53,090 nt of DNA from positions 1 through 53,090 of the forward strand of contig JABXIQ010000058.1 of the NCBI GenBank assembly GCA_013373015.1, read 5' to 3'. Below are positions 8,269-16,554 of the stretch, piece after piece. The stretch comes from Kangiellaceae bacterium. Its GTDB lineage: Bacteria; Pseudomonadota; Gammaproteobacteria; Enterobacterales; Kangiellaceae. Within the stretch, counting starts at the first letter, position 1. Each line of letters starts with the position of its first letter. Both the position numbers and the translations under genes were made by a program. A model generated the notes under the pieces. It did not search any database. It was not told the origin of the DNA and saw only the letters and a list, made by a program, of their open reading frames with translations.

Positions 8269-9261
8269 ATGAATACTAATATCACAACTAATCGTCGCTG
8301 GCCTGCAGAATGGGAACCTCATTCTGCAACCTGGATGGCATGGCCATGCCGTACTGAGATTTGGACAAACGGCTTAGATAAAGCACAACAAGCATTTGCA
8401 AACGTAGCTAATGCTATTGCTGAATATGAGCCGCTTAACATGCTGGTTAAGCCTGAGCATATAGAAACTGCTAGAAAAAAATTAAGTTCAACCATTAAGT
8501 TAATTGAAACAAATATTGACGACAGCTGGACGCGTGATACAGCGCCAATTTGGATTGAAGAAGATGGCAAAGCTTTAGCTTTAGATTTTCAATTCAACGC
8601 TTGGGGCAATAAATTTTCACCTTATGATAATGATCAAAAAATTGCACAAAGAATTATTGAGCAAACTGGAGATGACTCGCAAGTCATTGACATTATTTTA
8701 GAAGGTGGCGCAGTTCACAGCGATGGTCAAGGAACAATTTTGACCACCAAAGAGTGTTTGCTTAACCCTAATAGGAATCCGCATCTTAGCCAACAGCAAA
8801 TTGAAGAAATGCTGTTCGATACGCTTGGCGCGAAACAAATTATTTGGCTTGAAAAAGGTGTCTTCGGTGATGTGGATACAGATGGTCACATTGATAATAT
8901 CGCTTGCTTCTCTGAACCTGGAATTTTAATCAGTCAAAGCTGTGACGAACGCAGTGAAAACTATTTAATTTATCAGCGAAATCGTGAAATTATCAATCAA
9001 CATCAACATCGATTAATTCAAATTCCCGAACCTGAAGCTCGATATGAAGATGGCCAACGAATGCCGCTATCGTACATCAATTTCTATATTGCAAATAACT
9101 TGTTAGTAGTACCCGCTTTTGCTTGCAAACAAGACGATTCGGCTAAGCAAATCTTACAAGATATGTTCCCAAGCCGAGATGTTGTGCAAATCGATGCCAA
9201 TGAGATTTTAATCGGTGGTGGTGGTATTCATTGCATCACCATGCAACAACCTAATATTTAA
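8269..9261 (+). CDS. aguA: Agmatine deiminase
   Basis: Hydrolyses agmatine to N-carbamoylputrescine and ammonia. It belongs to the guanidine-modifying (PPAD-like) fold; 330 residues is near the family norm of ~345-370. The N-terminus WEPHSATWMAWP, the DDSWTRDTAPIW segment, the GDVDTDGHIDN His/Asp motif and the C-terminal nucleophile in GGGGIHCIT (Cys322) are all present. It starts two bases after speA and is translated from a site inside the end of speA, so translational coupling is likely. Confidence 0.95.
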   Translation: MNTNITTNRRWPAEWEPHSATWMAWPCRTEIWTNGLDKAQQAFANVANAIAEYEPLNMLVKPEHIETARKKLSSTIKLIETNIDDSWTRDTAPIWIEEDGKALALDFQFNAWGNKFSPYDNDQKIAQRIIEQTGDDSQVIDIILEGGAVHSDGQGTILTTKECLLNPNRNPHLSQQQIEEMLFDTLGAKQIIWLEKGVFGDVDTDGHIDNIACFSEPGILISQSCDERSENYLIYQRNREIINQHQHRLIQIPEPEARYEDGQRMPLSYINFYIANNLLVVPAFACKQDDSAKQILQDMFPSRDVVQIDANEILIGGGGIHCITMQQPNI

Positions 9262-9299
9262 TTTGATTTTTTGGTTTACCTACTGATGAGAAATCCATC

Positions 9300-10157
9300 A
9301 TGAGAAATGTTACCTTTGCTGCAACTCAGTTCGCTGTAACTGATAGTTTTGACGAAAATATTGCTCTAGGTGAGCAAATGGTTGAAAGCGCCGCAGAGCA
9401 AGGAGCTCAAGCAATTTTATTGCAAGAACTATTTGCTGATTTTTACTGGTGCAAAGATCAGGATCCAAAATATTACGACTGGGCAGAGCCCTATTCCACC
9501 AGCCGTGTGTTACAACACTTTTCTACTATCGCAAAAAGATTAGGTGTGGTATTACCGGTCAGTTATTTTGAGAAAGATGGCAATGCCCACTTCAATTCAT
9601 TAGCAATGATTGATGCTGACGGCACCATTATGGACAATTATCGTAAAACCCATATACCTGATGGCCCTGGCTACCAAGAGAAATTTTATTTCTCACCAGG
9701 CGATACGGGGTTCAAAGTATGGGACACCAAGTTTGGCCGTTTAGGCGCAGCAATATGCTGGGATCAATGGTTTCCTGAAACCGCTCGTTGCCTAGCCTTA
9801 AATGGCGCTGAAGTTATCTTCTATCCGACTGCTATTGGCTCAGAGCCACAAGATCCCACATGGGATTCACGAGACCATTGGCAACGCGTCATGCAAGGTC
9901 ACAGCGGTGCTAATATGCTCCCAGTTATTGCCTCTAACCGTATCGGTCATGAACAAGGCGAAACTTGCGGCATTACTTTCTACGGTTCATCGTTTATCAC
10001 CAACTCTTTTGGTGCCAAAGTTCAAGAAATGGACAAAACATCACAAGGTGTTATTTGCCAAGAGTTTGATTTAGATGAATTAGCTAAGTTGCGTGCAAGC
10101 TGGGGATTGTTTAGAGATCGTAGACCTGAGCTATATCAACGAATTAGCAAACTCTAA
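9300..10157 (+). CDS. aguB: N-carbamoylputrescine amidohydrolase
   Basis: Nitrilase-superfamily enzyme releasing putrescine, CO2 and ammonia from N-carbamoylputrescine. The catalytic triad is visible: Glu43 in LLQELFADFYW, Lys116 in NYRKTHIPDGPGY and Cys153 in AAICWDQWFPE. The 285 residues match family length. As the third gene of the speA-aguA-aguB run, it closes the route from arginine to putrescine, which SpeE then uses. Confidence 0.95.
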   Translation: MRNVTFAATQFAVTDSFDENIALGEQMVESAAEQGAQAILLQELFADFYWCKDQDPKYYDWAEPYSTSRVLQHFSTIAKRLGVVLPVSYFEKDGNAHFNSLAMIDADGTIMDNYRKTHIPDGPGYQEKFYFSPGDTGFKVWDTKFGRLGAAICWDQWFPETARCLALNGAEVIFYPTAIGSEPQDPTWDSRDHWQRVMQGHSGANMLPVIASNRIGHEQGETCGITFYGSSFITNSFGAKVQEMDKTSQGVICQEFDLDELAKLRASWGLFRDRRPELYQRISKL

Positions 10158-10169
10158 AATAATTCATTC

Positions 10170-10199
10170 AAGGGCATTTGCATGTTTTGCAATGCCCTT
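10170..10199 (+). terminator. Hairpin after aguB
   Basis: AAGGGCATT(t)GCA / TGCAATGCCCTT makes a 12-pair stem with one bulged T. No proper T-run follows, so it may be a Rho-assisted or processing hairpin rather than a classic terminator. Confidence 0.45.
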
Positions 10200-10248
10200 A
10201 TCTACCTAATCAGCTATAATAATAAAAAATATTAATTGCTTTAGTCAC

Positions 10249-11562
10249 TTGAACAATACCAACTCACAATTACAATCTGATCGAAAAAACCTCTGGCATC
10301 CCTACACTAACGTAGCTTCAGATAACCCGCTTTATCTTGTGAATTCGGCCTCTGGCGTTGAATTGCAGCTTGCTGATGGGCGAAAGTTAATTGATGGCAT
10401 GTCTTCCTGGTGGGCTTGTATCCATGGCTACAATCATCCAGCTTTAAATCAAGCAGCCAAAAACCAACTGGATAAAATGAGTCATGTGATGTTTGGTAGC
10501 TTAACTCACGAACCAGCAATCACATTAGCAGAAAAACTGTTAGCAATGACCAGTCAAAATGGTAAGCAAGATTTTGAACGGGTATTTTTTGCGGACTCGG
10601 GTTCAGTATCAGTGGAAGTTGCCATTAAAATGGCTATTCAGTACTGGTTTGCTCAAGGCAAAACTCAAAAGAGCCAGTTGTTAACTGTTCGTAACGGGTA
10701 TCACGGTGACACTTTTGCAGCGATGAGCGTTACCGATCCAGAAAACAGTATGCACTCCATGTTCCAAGGCGTGGTTTCTAAGCATTTATTTGCTGAAATT
10801 CCAGCCTATGGTGACTCTATTGAATGGCAAGATGATTACATCGTTCCAATCAAGCAACAGTTTGAACAGCATCATGAAAAAATTGCCGCCTTTATTATCG
10901 AGCCTTTACTACAAGGCGCTGGAGGCATGAAGTTTTATCACGCTGAATATTTGCGCCAAATTAGAAAACTATGTGATCAATATGATGTACTGCTTATTTT
11001 TGACGAAATAGCCACTGGCTTTGGGCGCACAGGCTCACTTTTTGCCTATCAAGCCGCCAAGACAACACCTGACATACTATGTCTTGGGAAAGCCTTAACA
11101 GGTGGTTATATGACACTTGCAGCAACATTAGCCAACTCAAAAGTAGTGGCAGGTATTCATGCAGACCACCAAGGTTTGCTTATGCATGGTCCTACCTTCA
11201 TGGCTAATCCCTTAGCTTGCGCAGTAGCCAATCAATCCCTTAACTTACTCGAACAAAACAATTGGCAACAGCAAGTCCTATCAATTGAGCAACAATTGCT
11301 ATCCGAACTCACTGCGTGTGAAAAGTATGGCTCTGTTGCACAAGTTCGAGTCAAAGGTGCGATTGGCGTTGTGGAGATGAAACAAGCAGTGAACTTCAAA
11401 GAAATTGTCCCAAAGTTTGTGGAACAAGGAGTTTGGATCAGACCGTTTGGAAAACTAATCTATATCATGCCGCCCTATGTGATTAAACCCGAGCAACTTA
11501 ACAAGCTCATTCAAGCTATAAAGAGTATTCTTAGCAATGATGTCGATGTGATTAGAAGTTGA
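10249..11562 (+). CDS. bioA: Adenosylmethionine-8-amino-7-oxononanoate aminotransferase
   Basis: Class III PLP aminotransferase of biotin synthesis that uses SAM as amino donor to make 7,8-diaminopelargonate. Features: WHPYTNVASDNPLYLV, DGMSSWWACIHGYNHP, RNGYHGDTFAAMS, FDEIATGFGRTG, and the PLP Lys in CLGKALTGGYM (Lys281). No in-frame ATG occurs before codon 51, so TTG at 10249 is the best start; it places the N-terminus exactly where other BioA proteins begin, though no clear Shine-Dalgarno is seen. No other bio gene and no BirA-type operator is visible nearby, so this copy stands alone behind the polyamine genes. Confidence 0.93.
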   Translation: MNNTNSQLQSDRKNLWHPYTNVASDNPLYLVNSASGVELQLADGRKLIDGMSSWWACIHGYNHPALNQAAKNQLDKMSHVMFGSLTHEPAITLAEKLLAMTSQNGKQDFERVFFADSGSVSVEVAIKMAIQYWFAQGKTQKSQLLTVRNGYHGDTFAAMSVTDPENSMHSMFQGVVSKHLFAEIPAYGDSIEWQDDYIVPIKQQFEQHHEKIAAFIIEPLLQGAGGMKFYHAEYLRQIRKLCDQYDVLLIFDEIATGFGRTGSLFAYQAAKTTPDILCLGKALTGGYMTLAATLANSKVVAGIHADHQGLLMHGPTFMANPLACAVANQSLNLLEQNNWQQQVLSIEQQLLSELTACEKYGSVAQVRVKGAIGVVEMKQAVNFKEIVPKFVEQGVWIRPFGKLIYIMPPYVIKPEQLNKLIQAIKSILSNDVDVIRS

Positions 11563-11588
11563 TAAATAGCTTCTAATCACCAATAACC

Positions 11589-11987
11589 TCACTCAAACTT
11601 GCCTTCATTGAGCATTTCCCATAATTCAATTTTATTTCCTTCGGGGTCAATAAACCAAGCAAACTTTCCATAAGACTCTTGCATAGGCTCACCAACAAGC
11701 ATTCCACCATTCGCCTCAACTTGCTTAAGACAAGCTTCTAAATCATTAACCATCAAATTAATCATGAAAGGCTTCTCACTAGGCGCAAAATACTCAGTTT
11801 CCTGTTTGAAAGGTCCCCAGACAGTAAAAGCCCCTTTAGGAGCATTTTCAAAAGCAAAACTGCTCCCACCATAGATAGGTTCAATATCAAAACCAAGAGT
11901 ATTTTTATACCATTGTCCAAGAGCGTCTTTGTCTTTTGACTTAAAGAAAACACCTCCGATACCCAAAACCCGACCGTTATTACTCAT
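11589..11987 (-). CDS. VOC-superfamily (glyoxalase/bleomycin resistance-like) protein
   Basis: 132 residues forming the paired beta-alpha-beta-beta-beta modules of the vicinal-oxygen-chelate fold: IGGVFFKSKDKDALGQWYKNTLGF at the start, and WFIDPEGNKIELWE at the end with the typical DPxGNxIELW motif and metal-ligand Glu. The protein type ranges from dioxygenase-like to resistance binding protein, so substrate is unknown. It sits 20 bases downstream of the rhodanese lipoprotein on the same strand and is probably co-transcribed with it. Confidence 0.8.
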   Translation of the reverse strand: MSNNGRVLGIGGVFFKSKDKDALGQWYKNTLGFDIEPIYGGSSFAFENAPKGAFTVWGPFKQETEYFAPSEKPFMINLMVNDLEACLKQVEANGGMLVGEPMQESYGKFAWFIDPEGNKIELWEMLNEGKFE

Positions 11988-12007
11988 ATCAACTCCTGCA
12001 GGTACGA

Positions 12008-12718
12008 TTACTGCGGCTCAGTATTATAAATTTTATGCATATTGTCTTGGTTCTTACCGTTAAAAACATCAGTATAACCCAGTGCATCTAAAGCTTCTTT
12101 TGCCAATCCTGAACGACGACCACTACGACAATACACAATAATTTCAGCATCCATATTCAATTTTAGGCTAATAATGGTTTCTGAAATAGTATCGTGTGGC
12201 AAATTAACAGCATTAGGATAATGTCCCTCAGCAAACTCATCTGCTGAACGCACATCAATAATAACTGGCTCAGCTCGCTCAGATTTGGCGAACACAAGCT
12301 GCGCTTGATAAGCACTTGGATCAATTTTGATATTAACTTGCGGATAAGGATCTAAAGCTAAAAGCTTCAGGTTATGTCCATTTATGTGAAAAGATTTCGG
12401 GTATTTTAAGCCTCCAGCAGTATTCAAAGTGACCGTTTGCGCCGTATTTTCGCTAGTTAACATAAAAATAGCCTGGCCATTACCCGACCAAACACATTGA
12501 ACACCTTCAGCACATCGCGAATCACCTGTAACCTCCATAAATTCGAGAGTATAGCCGCGATAGCTAATGGTTTCTCCAACACTTAATACAAACTGCTCTT
12601 GTACGCTCTCTGCCTTTGATTCTGCAGAAGATGTATCGCTGTGTTCTTTTTCTTTACATGCCGCCATCGTAAGAGCAATGACTGATAAAAGTGTTATTAG
12701 AGTAATTTTTTTGTTCAT
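12008..12718 (-). CDS. Lipoprotein with C-terminal rhodanese domain
   Basis: 236 residues. A lipoprotein signal peptide ends in the lipobox LTMAAC (Cys20). Residues about 43-140 form an uncharacterised beta-rich domain with RCAEGVQCVWSGNGQA, a Cys-pair motif seen in small secreted proteins. Residues about 145-232 are a rhodanese domain: VIIDVRSADEFAEGHYPNAVNLPH and the active loop VYCRSGRRSG with its catalytic Cys. The likely role is periplasmic sulfur transfer or persulfide/thiol chemistry; the domain combination is the interesting part. It probably heads a two-gene unit with the VOC gene. Confidence 0.82.
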   Translation of the reverse strand: MNKKITLITLLSVIALTMAACKEKEHSDTSSAESKAESVQEQFVLSVGETISYRGYTLEFMEVTGDSRCAEGVQCVWSGNGQAIFMLTSENTAQTVTLNTAGGLKYPKSFHINGHNLKLLALDPYPQVNIKIDPSAYQAQLVFAKSERAEPVIIDVRSADEFAEGHYPNAVNLPHDTISETIISLKLNMDAEIIVYCRSGRRSGLAKEALDALGYTDVFNGKNQDNMHKIYNTEPQ

Positions 12719-12761
12719 GATTAATCCAGTATGACGATTTGACTTTTATAGAATCAAAATA

Positions 12762-12799
12762 GGTTAGCACTTTCAAAAGCTAAAAAAAAGTGAATAACC
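12762..12799 (-). other. Hairpin downstream of tRNA-Arg
   Basis: On the minus strand GGTTA-tt-CACTTT pairs with AAAGTG-c-TAACC. It begins 22 bases after the tRNA 3' end and could help define its transcript end. No T-run follows the stem; the T-run lies within the loop. Confidence 0.3.
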
Positions 12800-12820
12800 C
12801 TGTACATTAGCACAAAGAGA

Positions 12821-12897
12821 TGGCGTCCCTGAGACGATTTGAACGTCCGACCTATCGCTTAGGAGGCGATTGCTCTATCCAGCTGAGCTACAGGGAC
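12821..12897 (-). tRNA. tRNA-Arg (anticodon CCU)
   Basis: 77-base cloverleaf including an encoded CCA end (12821-12823). The acceptor stem is GTCCCTG / CAGGGAC and the D-arm contains AGCTCAGCTGGATAGAGC. The anticodon loop is CTCCTAA on stem ATCGC/GCGAT, with anticodon CCT at 12861-12863, and the T-arm has TTCAAAT. It reads AGG arginine codons. It lies just downstream of the etfBA terminator on the same strand. Although tRNA-Arg genes are common attachment sites, no integrase or direct repeat is seen. Confidence 0.96.
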
Positions 12898-12917
12898 ATA
12901 GAATGATTTGTTCGAGC

Positions 12918-12948
12918 AAAAAAAACCGCAGCATATGCTACGGTTTTT
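12918..12948. terminator. Terminator of etfBA
   Basis: AAAAACCG (12921-12928) pairs with CGGTTTTT (12941-12948), with an inner AGCAT/ATGCT helix. A-run and T-run flank both sides, so it can work in both directions; for etfBA the minus-strand T-run is the relevant one. Confidence 0.88.
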
Positions 12949-12969
12949 ATAACAAGAAAAACTTGCAAA

Positions 12970-13899
12970 TTAAAGAGCTTCATTTAACTCTGGAATTACT
13001 TTAAATAAATCAGCAACTAATCCGTAATCTGCCACTTGGAAAATTGGAGCTTCTTCGTCTTTATTGATTGCAACAATAACTTTCGAATCTTTCATACCAG
13101 CCAAGTGTTGAATTGCACCAGAAATACCCACAGCTATATATAACTCAGGAGCTACAATTTTACCAGTCTGACCCACTTGATAATCATTCGGAACAAAACC
13201 AGCGTCAACTGCCGCACGAGATGCGCCAACTGCCGCACCAAGCTTATCTGCAAGCTCTTCTAACATGGCAAAGTTTTCACCCGAACCCATGCCACGCCCA
13301 CCTGAAACGATAACGCGTGCAGACGTTAATTCAGGGCGCTCAGAAACTGTCAGTTCTTCACCCACATAATTAGCTGTACCAGCTTGCTCAGCAGTAGCAA
13401 TAGATTCTATAGCAGCCGAACCACCTTCTTGAGCAACAGCATCAAAACCTGTTGAACGCACAGTAATAACTTTTTTGCTGTCATTAGATTTAACTGTTGC
13501 AATAGCGTTACCTGCATAAACAGGACGTTGGAAAGTATCATCAGACTCAACAGCAGTGATATCAGAAATCTGCTGAACATCTAGCAAAGCCGCCACACGC
13601 GGTAAAAAGTTTTTACCGAAGGTCGATGCTGGAGCAAGTATATGAGTGAAATTATCAGCTTGAGTAAGAACTAATTTTTCAACATCTTCAGCTAACAAAT
13701 GCGCATAATGTTCTGCATCAGCGACCAGCACCTTAGTAACACCGTCAGCTTTGGCAATTTGCTCAGCTACTGACTGGCAATTATGACCAGCAACTAAAAC
13801 CGTTGTTTCACCCGACAGCAACTTTGCAGCAGCAATGGTGTTAAAAGTCGAAGCCTGCGCTTGGCTGTTATTGTGTTCTGCAATTACTAAAGTTGCCAT
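12970..13899 (-). CDS. etfA: Electron transfer flavoprotein alpha subunit
   Basis: FAD-carrying large subunit of the soluble ETF heterodimer that takes electrons from acyl-CoA and related dehydrogenases. The 309 residues match the family. The C-terminal FAD domain is complete: [57 protein letters not shown] and [18 protein letters not shown]. Its start overlaps the etfB stop by one base (TAATG), giving tight translational coupling. It operates with the ETF-QO gene across the divergent region at 14649-14851. Confidence 0.97.
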   Translation of the reverse strand: MATLVIAEHNNSQAQASTFNTIAAAKLLSGETTVLVAGHNCQSVAEQIAKADGVTKVLVADAEHYAHLLAEDVEKLVLTQADNFTHILAPASTFGKNFLPRVAALLDVQQISDITAVESDDTFQRPVYAGNAIATVKSNDSKKVITVRSTGFDAVAQEGGSAAIESIATAEQAGTANYVGEELTVSERPELTSARVIVSGGRGMGSGENFAMLEELADKLGAAVGASRAAVDAGFVPNDYQVGQTGKIVAPELYIAVGISGAIQHLAGMKDSKVIVAINKDEEAPIFQVADYGLVADLFKVIPELNEAL

Positions 13900-14648
13900 T
13901 AGATCACCTTCGCTTCATTTTTCAATTTATTAACCAATTCGGCCACACTTTCAACTTTAACGCCCTCTTTGCGAGCAGGCGGATTTTCCACTTTCAAAGT
14001 TTCAATACGTGGAGCTACATCAACGCCTAAATCTGCAATGGCCATTTCATCAAGCGGCTTACGTTTAGCTTTCATAATATTTGGTAATGAAGCAAAACGT
14101 GGCTCATTCAAACGCAAATCTGTGGTAACGATTGCAGGCAAAGATAACTCCACCGTTTGCAAACCGCCATCAATCTCACGGGTTACTTGTGTTTTACCAT
14201 CAGCAACTTCAACTTTAGAAGCAAAAGTACCTTGGCCCCAACCTAACAAAGCGCCTAACATTTGGCCTGTTTGATTGTTATCGCCATCAATTGATTGCTT
14301 GCCTAAAAGAACCATTTGCGGCTCTTCCTTTTCCACAATGCTTTTCAATACCTTAGCAACGCCCAATGGTTCAACGTCATCATCCGTTTTAACCAAAATC
14401 GCACGATCAGCGCCTAGCGCTAAAGCCGTACGCAAGGTTTCTTGGCATTGTTGATTGCCAATAGAAACGGCCACGATTTCACTCGCTACGCCTTGCTCTT
14501 TTAGGCGAACAGCTTCTTCAACAGCAATTTCACAGAATGGGTTCATCGACATTTTCACGTTAGCAGTTTCAACACCCGTGTTGTCGCCTTTCACGCGAAC
14601 CTTAACATTCGCATCAATTACGCGTTTTATTGCAACTAGAATTTTCAT
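13899..14648 (-). CDS. etfB: Electron transfer flavoprotein beta subunit
   Basis: 249-residue AMP-binding small subunit of ETF. Visible family landmarks are [12 protein letters not shown] at the start, [46 protein letters not shown] and the recognition-loop region [29 protein letters not shown] that docks with partner dehydrogenases. It is first in etfB-etfA; its promoter must lie in the divergent 203-base region shared with ETF-QO, which would suit coordinated expression. Confidence 0.97.
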   Translation of the reverse strand: MKILVAIKRVIDANVKVRVKGDNTGVETANVKMSMNPFCEIAVEEAVRLKEQGVASEIVAVSIGNQQCQETLRTALALGADRAILVKTDDDVEPLGVAKVLKSIVEKEEPQMVLLGKQSIDGDNNQTGQMLGALLGWGQGTFASKVEVADGKTQVTREIDGGLQTVELSLPAIVTTDLRLNEPRFASLPNIMKAKRKPLDEMAIADLGVDVAPRIETLKVENPPARKEGVKVESVAELVNKLKNEAKVI

Positions 14649-14851
14649 ACAACCCCTATCATTGTATAATTCTTTCCAAAATAGACGACCTACTCGCCTA
14701 TCTTTAGTAAAATAGGACGCAATGGTGACGTTTTAGAGGCCTCAGGTCAATAGTTTGAGGGCAATTTGCGCCCTTTTTGCATATATTTTAAGCAGTTTTT
14801 AATAATTTTTCAGACAATCAATAACATAGGTGTAAATAAGGGGTGAAATCC

Positions 14852-16507
14852 GTGGAACGCGAATTTATGGAGTTTGACGTTGTAATCGTTGGCGCTGGGC
14901 CTGCAGGCCTGTCTGCCGCAATCCGTTTACGTCAACTAGCACAAGAAAATAATCAAGAGTTAATGGTTTGTGTGGTTGAAAAAGGCTCCGAAGTTGGCGC
15001 ACATATTCTATCAGGTGCAGTATTTGAGCCAACGGCATTGAATGAGCTTATTCCTGATTGGAAAGAAAAAGGCGCTCCTTTACACACTGAAGTGAAAGAC
15101 GACAATATTTATCTATTCAAAAATCAAGATAAAGCCAACAAGATCCCTAACTTTTTTGCTCCGAAAACCATGCATAACGATGGTAACTACATCATTAGCC
15201 TTGGTAATCTATGTCGCTGGTTAGCGGAGCAAGCAGAAAGTCTTGGCGTTGAAATCTTCCCAGGTTTTGCCGCAGCCGAAGTGCTGTACCATGAAAACGG
15301 CTCAGTAAAAGGCATTGCAACTGGTGATATGGGCATTAGTCGTGATGGACAACAAAAAGATGGTTATATGCCAGGCATGGAGTTGCACGCTAAATACACC
15401 CTATTTGCTGAAGGTTGTCGTGGCCACTTAGGCAAAGAATTAATTAGCAAGTTTGAGCTAGATAAAGGTAAAGAGCCTCAACACTACGGCATTGGCATTA
15501 AAGAATTATGGAAAATTCCTTCTGAGCAGCACAAACAAGGCTTAGTTGTGCATACCGCAGGCTGGCCATTATCTGAATCAGGTTCTGCTGGTGGCGGTTT
15601 CTTATACCATATTGAAGATGATCAAGTTGTTGTGGGTTTAATTACCGATTTGTCATACTCAAATCCACATGTCAGTCCATTTGATGAGTTTCAACGCTAT
15701 AAACACCAGTCTGTTATTAAACAGTATCTTGACGGTGGCGAACGCATTTCTTATGGTGCAAGAGCTATCACAAAAGGTGGTTTGCAATCTCAACCAAAAA
15801 TGTCATTCCCTGGCGGTTTATTGATTGGTGATGATGCAGGGACATTAAACTTTGCCAAAATTAAAGGCTCACATACAGCCATGAAATCAGGCATGATTGC
15901 CGCTGAAACTGCTGTAGAAGCGATCAAAGCTGAGCGTGCAAATGATGATTTAGTTGAGTACGCTGAGAATTATAAAAATTCATGGGCATGGAAAGAGTTA
16001 CATACGCAACGTAACTTTGGCCCTGCACAACACAAATGGGGCAATATTTTAGGCTCTGCGTACAGTTTTATTGATATTAATATTTTCAACGGCAAACTAC
16101 CGTGGACGCTAAGCGATCCAAAAGCTGACCATTCTCAACTAAAACCTGCAGCAGAATGCAAGAAAATTAATTATCCAAAACCAGATGGTAAATTATCATT
16201 TGATAAATTGTCTTCTGTGTTTGTTTCAAACACCAATCACGAAGAAGATCAGCCAATCCACTTAAAACTAACTAATCCTTCAATTCCAATTGATGTCAAT
16301 TTAGAAAAATTTGATGAGCCAGCTCAACGCTACTGCCCTGCAGGTGTATATGAAGTTGTTCGTGATGATAATGGCGAAAATCCTAAGTTTGTGATCAATG
16401 CGCAAAATTGTGTGCATTGCAAAACCTGTGATATCAAAGATCCATACCAAAATATTACTTGGATAGTACCAGAAGGTGCTGGCGGTCCTAACTACCCGAA
16501 TATGTGA
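14852..16507 (+). CDS. Electron transfer flavoprotein-ubiquinone oxidoreductase
   Basis: Inner-membrane-associated flavoprotein passing electrons from ETF to ubiquinone. The FAD motif VIVGAGPAGLSAA is at about residues 11-23. The ubiquinone/FAD domain contains GCRGHLGKEL and GGLLIGDDAGTLNFAKIKGSHTAMKSG. The C-terminal [4Fe-4S] cluster uses Cys in CPAGVYEV and NCVHCKTCDIKDP. I prefer the GTG start at 14852 (MEREFMEFD...): the AAGGGG at 14838-14843 is eight bases upstream and the family commonly begins this way. GTG 14843 would extend it by three residues. It faces etfBA divergently. Confidence 0.95.
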   Translation: MEREFMEFDVVIVGAGPAGLSAAIRLRQLAQENNQELMVCVVEKGSEVGAHILSGAVFEPTALNELIPDWKEKGAPLHTEVKDDNIYLFKNQDKANKIPNFFAPKTMHNDGNYIISLGNLCRWLAEQAESLGVEIFPGFAAAEVLYHENGSVKGIATGDMGISRDGQQKDGYMPGMELHAKYTLFAEGCRGHLGKELISKFELDKGKEPQHYGIGIKELWKIPSEQHKQGLVVHTAGWPLSESGSAGGGFLYHIEDDQVVVGLITDLSYSNPHVSPFDEFQRYKHQSVIKQYLDGGERISYGARAITKGGLQSQPKMSFPGGLLIGDDAGTLNFAKIKGSHTAMKSGMIAAETAVEAIKAERANDDLVEYAENYKNSWAWKELHTQRNFGPAQHKWGNILGSAYSFIDINIFNGKLPWTLSDPKADHSQLKPAAECKKINYPKPDGKLSFDKLSSVFVSNTNHEEDQPIHLKLTNPSIPIDVNLEKFDEPAQRYCPAGVYEVVRDDNGENPKFVINAQNCVHCKTCDIKDPYQNITWIVPEGAGGPNYPNM

Positions 16508-16528
16508 ACCAAGAATTATTAAATCTAT

Positions 16529-16554
16529 AAAAAAGCGGCTAATGCCGCTTTTTT
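16529..16554. terminator. Shared terminator between convergent genes
   Basis: AAAAAAGCGGC / GCCGCTTTTTT with a TAAT loop, a perfect 11-pair stem. It ends ETF-QO on the plus strand and, with the A-run, the HAF-repeat gene on the minus strand, whose stop codon overlaps it. Confidence 0.93.

Noticed and set aside
10158-10248. BirA operator ahead of bioA
   Set aside because: No TTGTAAACC/GGTTTACAA-like palindrome is present; only a GC-containing hairpin belonging to the end of aguB.
12821-12897. tRNA-Arg as phage or island attachment site
   Set aside because: No integrase, no repeated tRNA 3' end and no atypical genes flank it.
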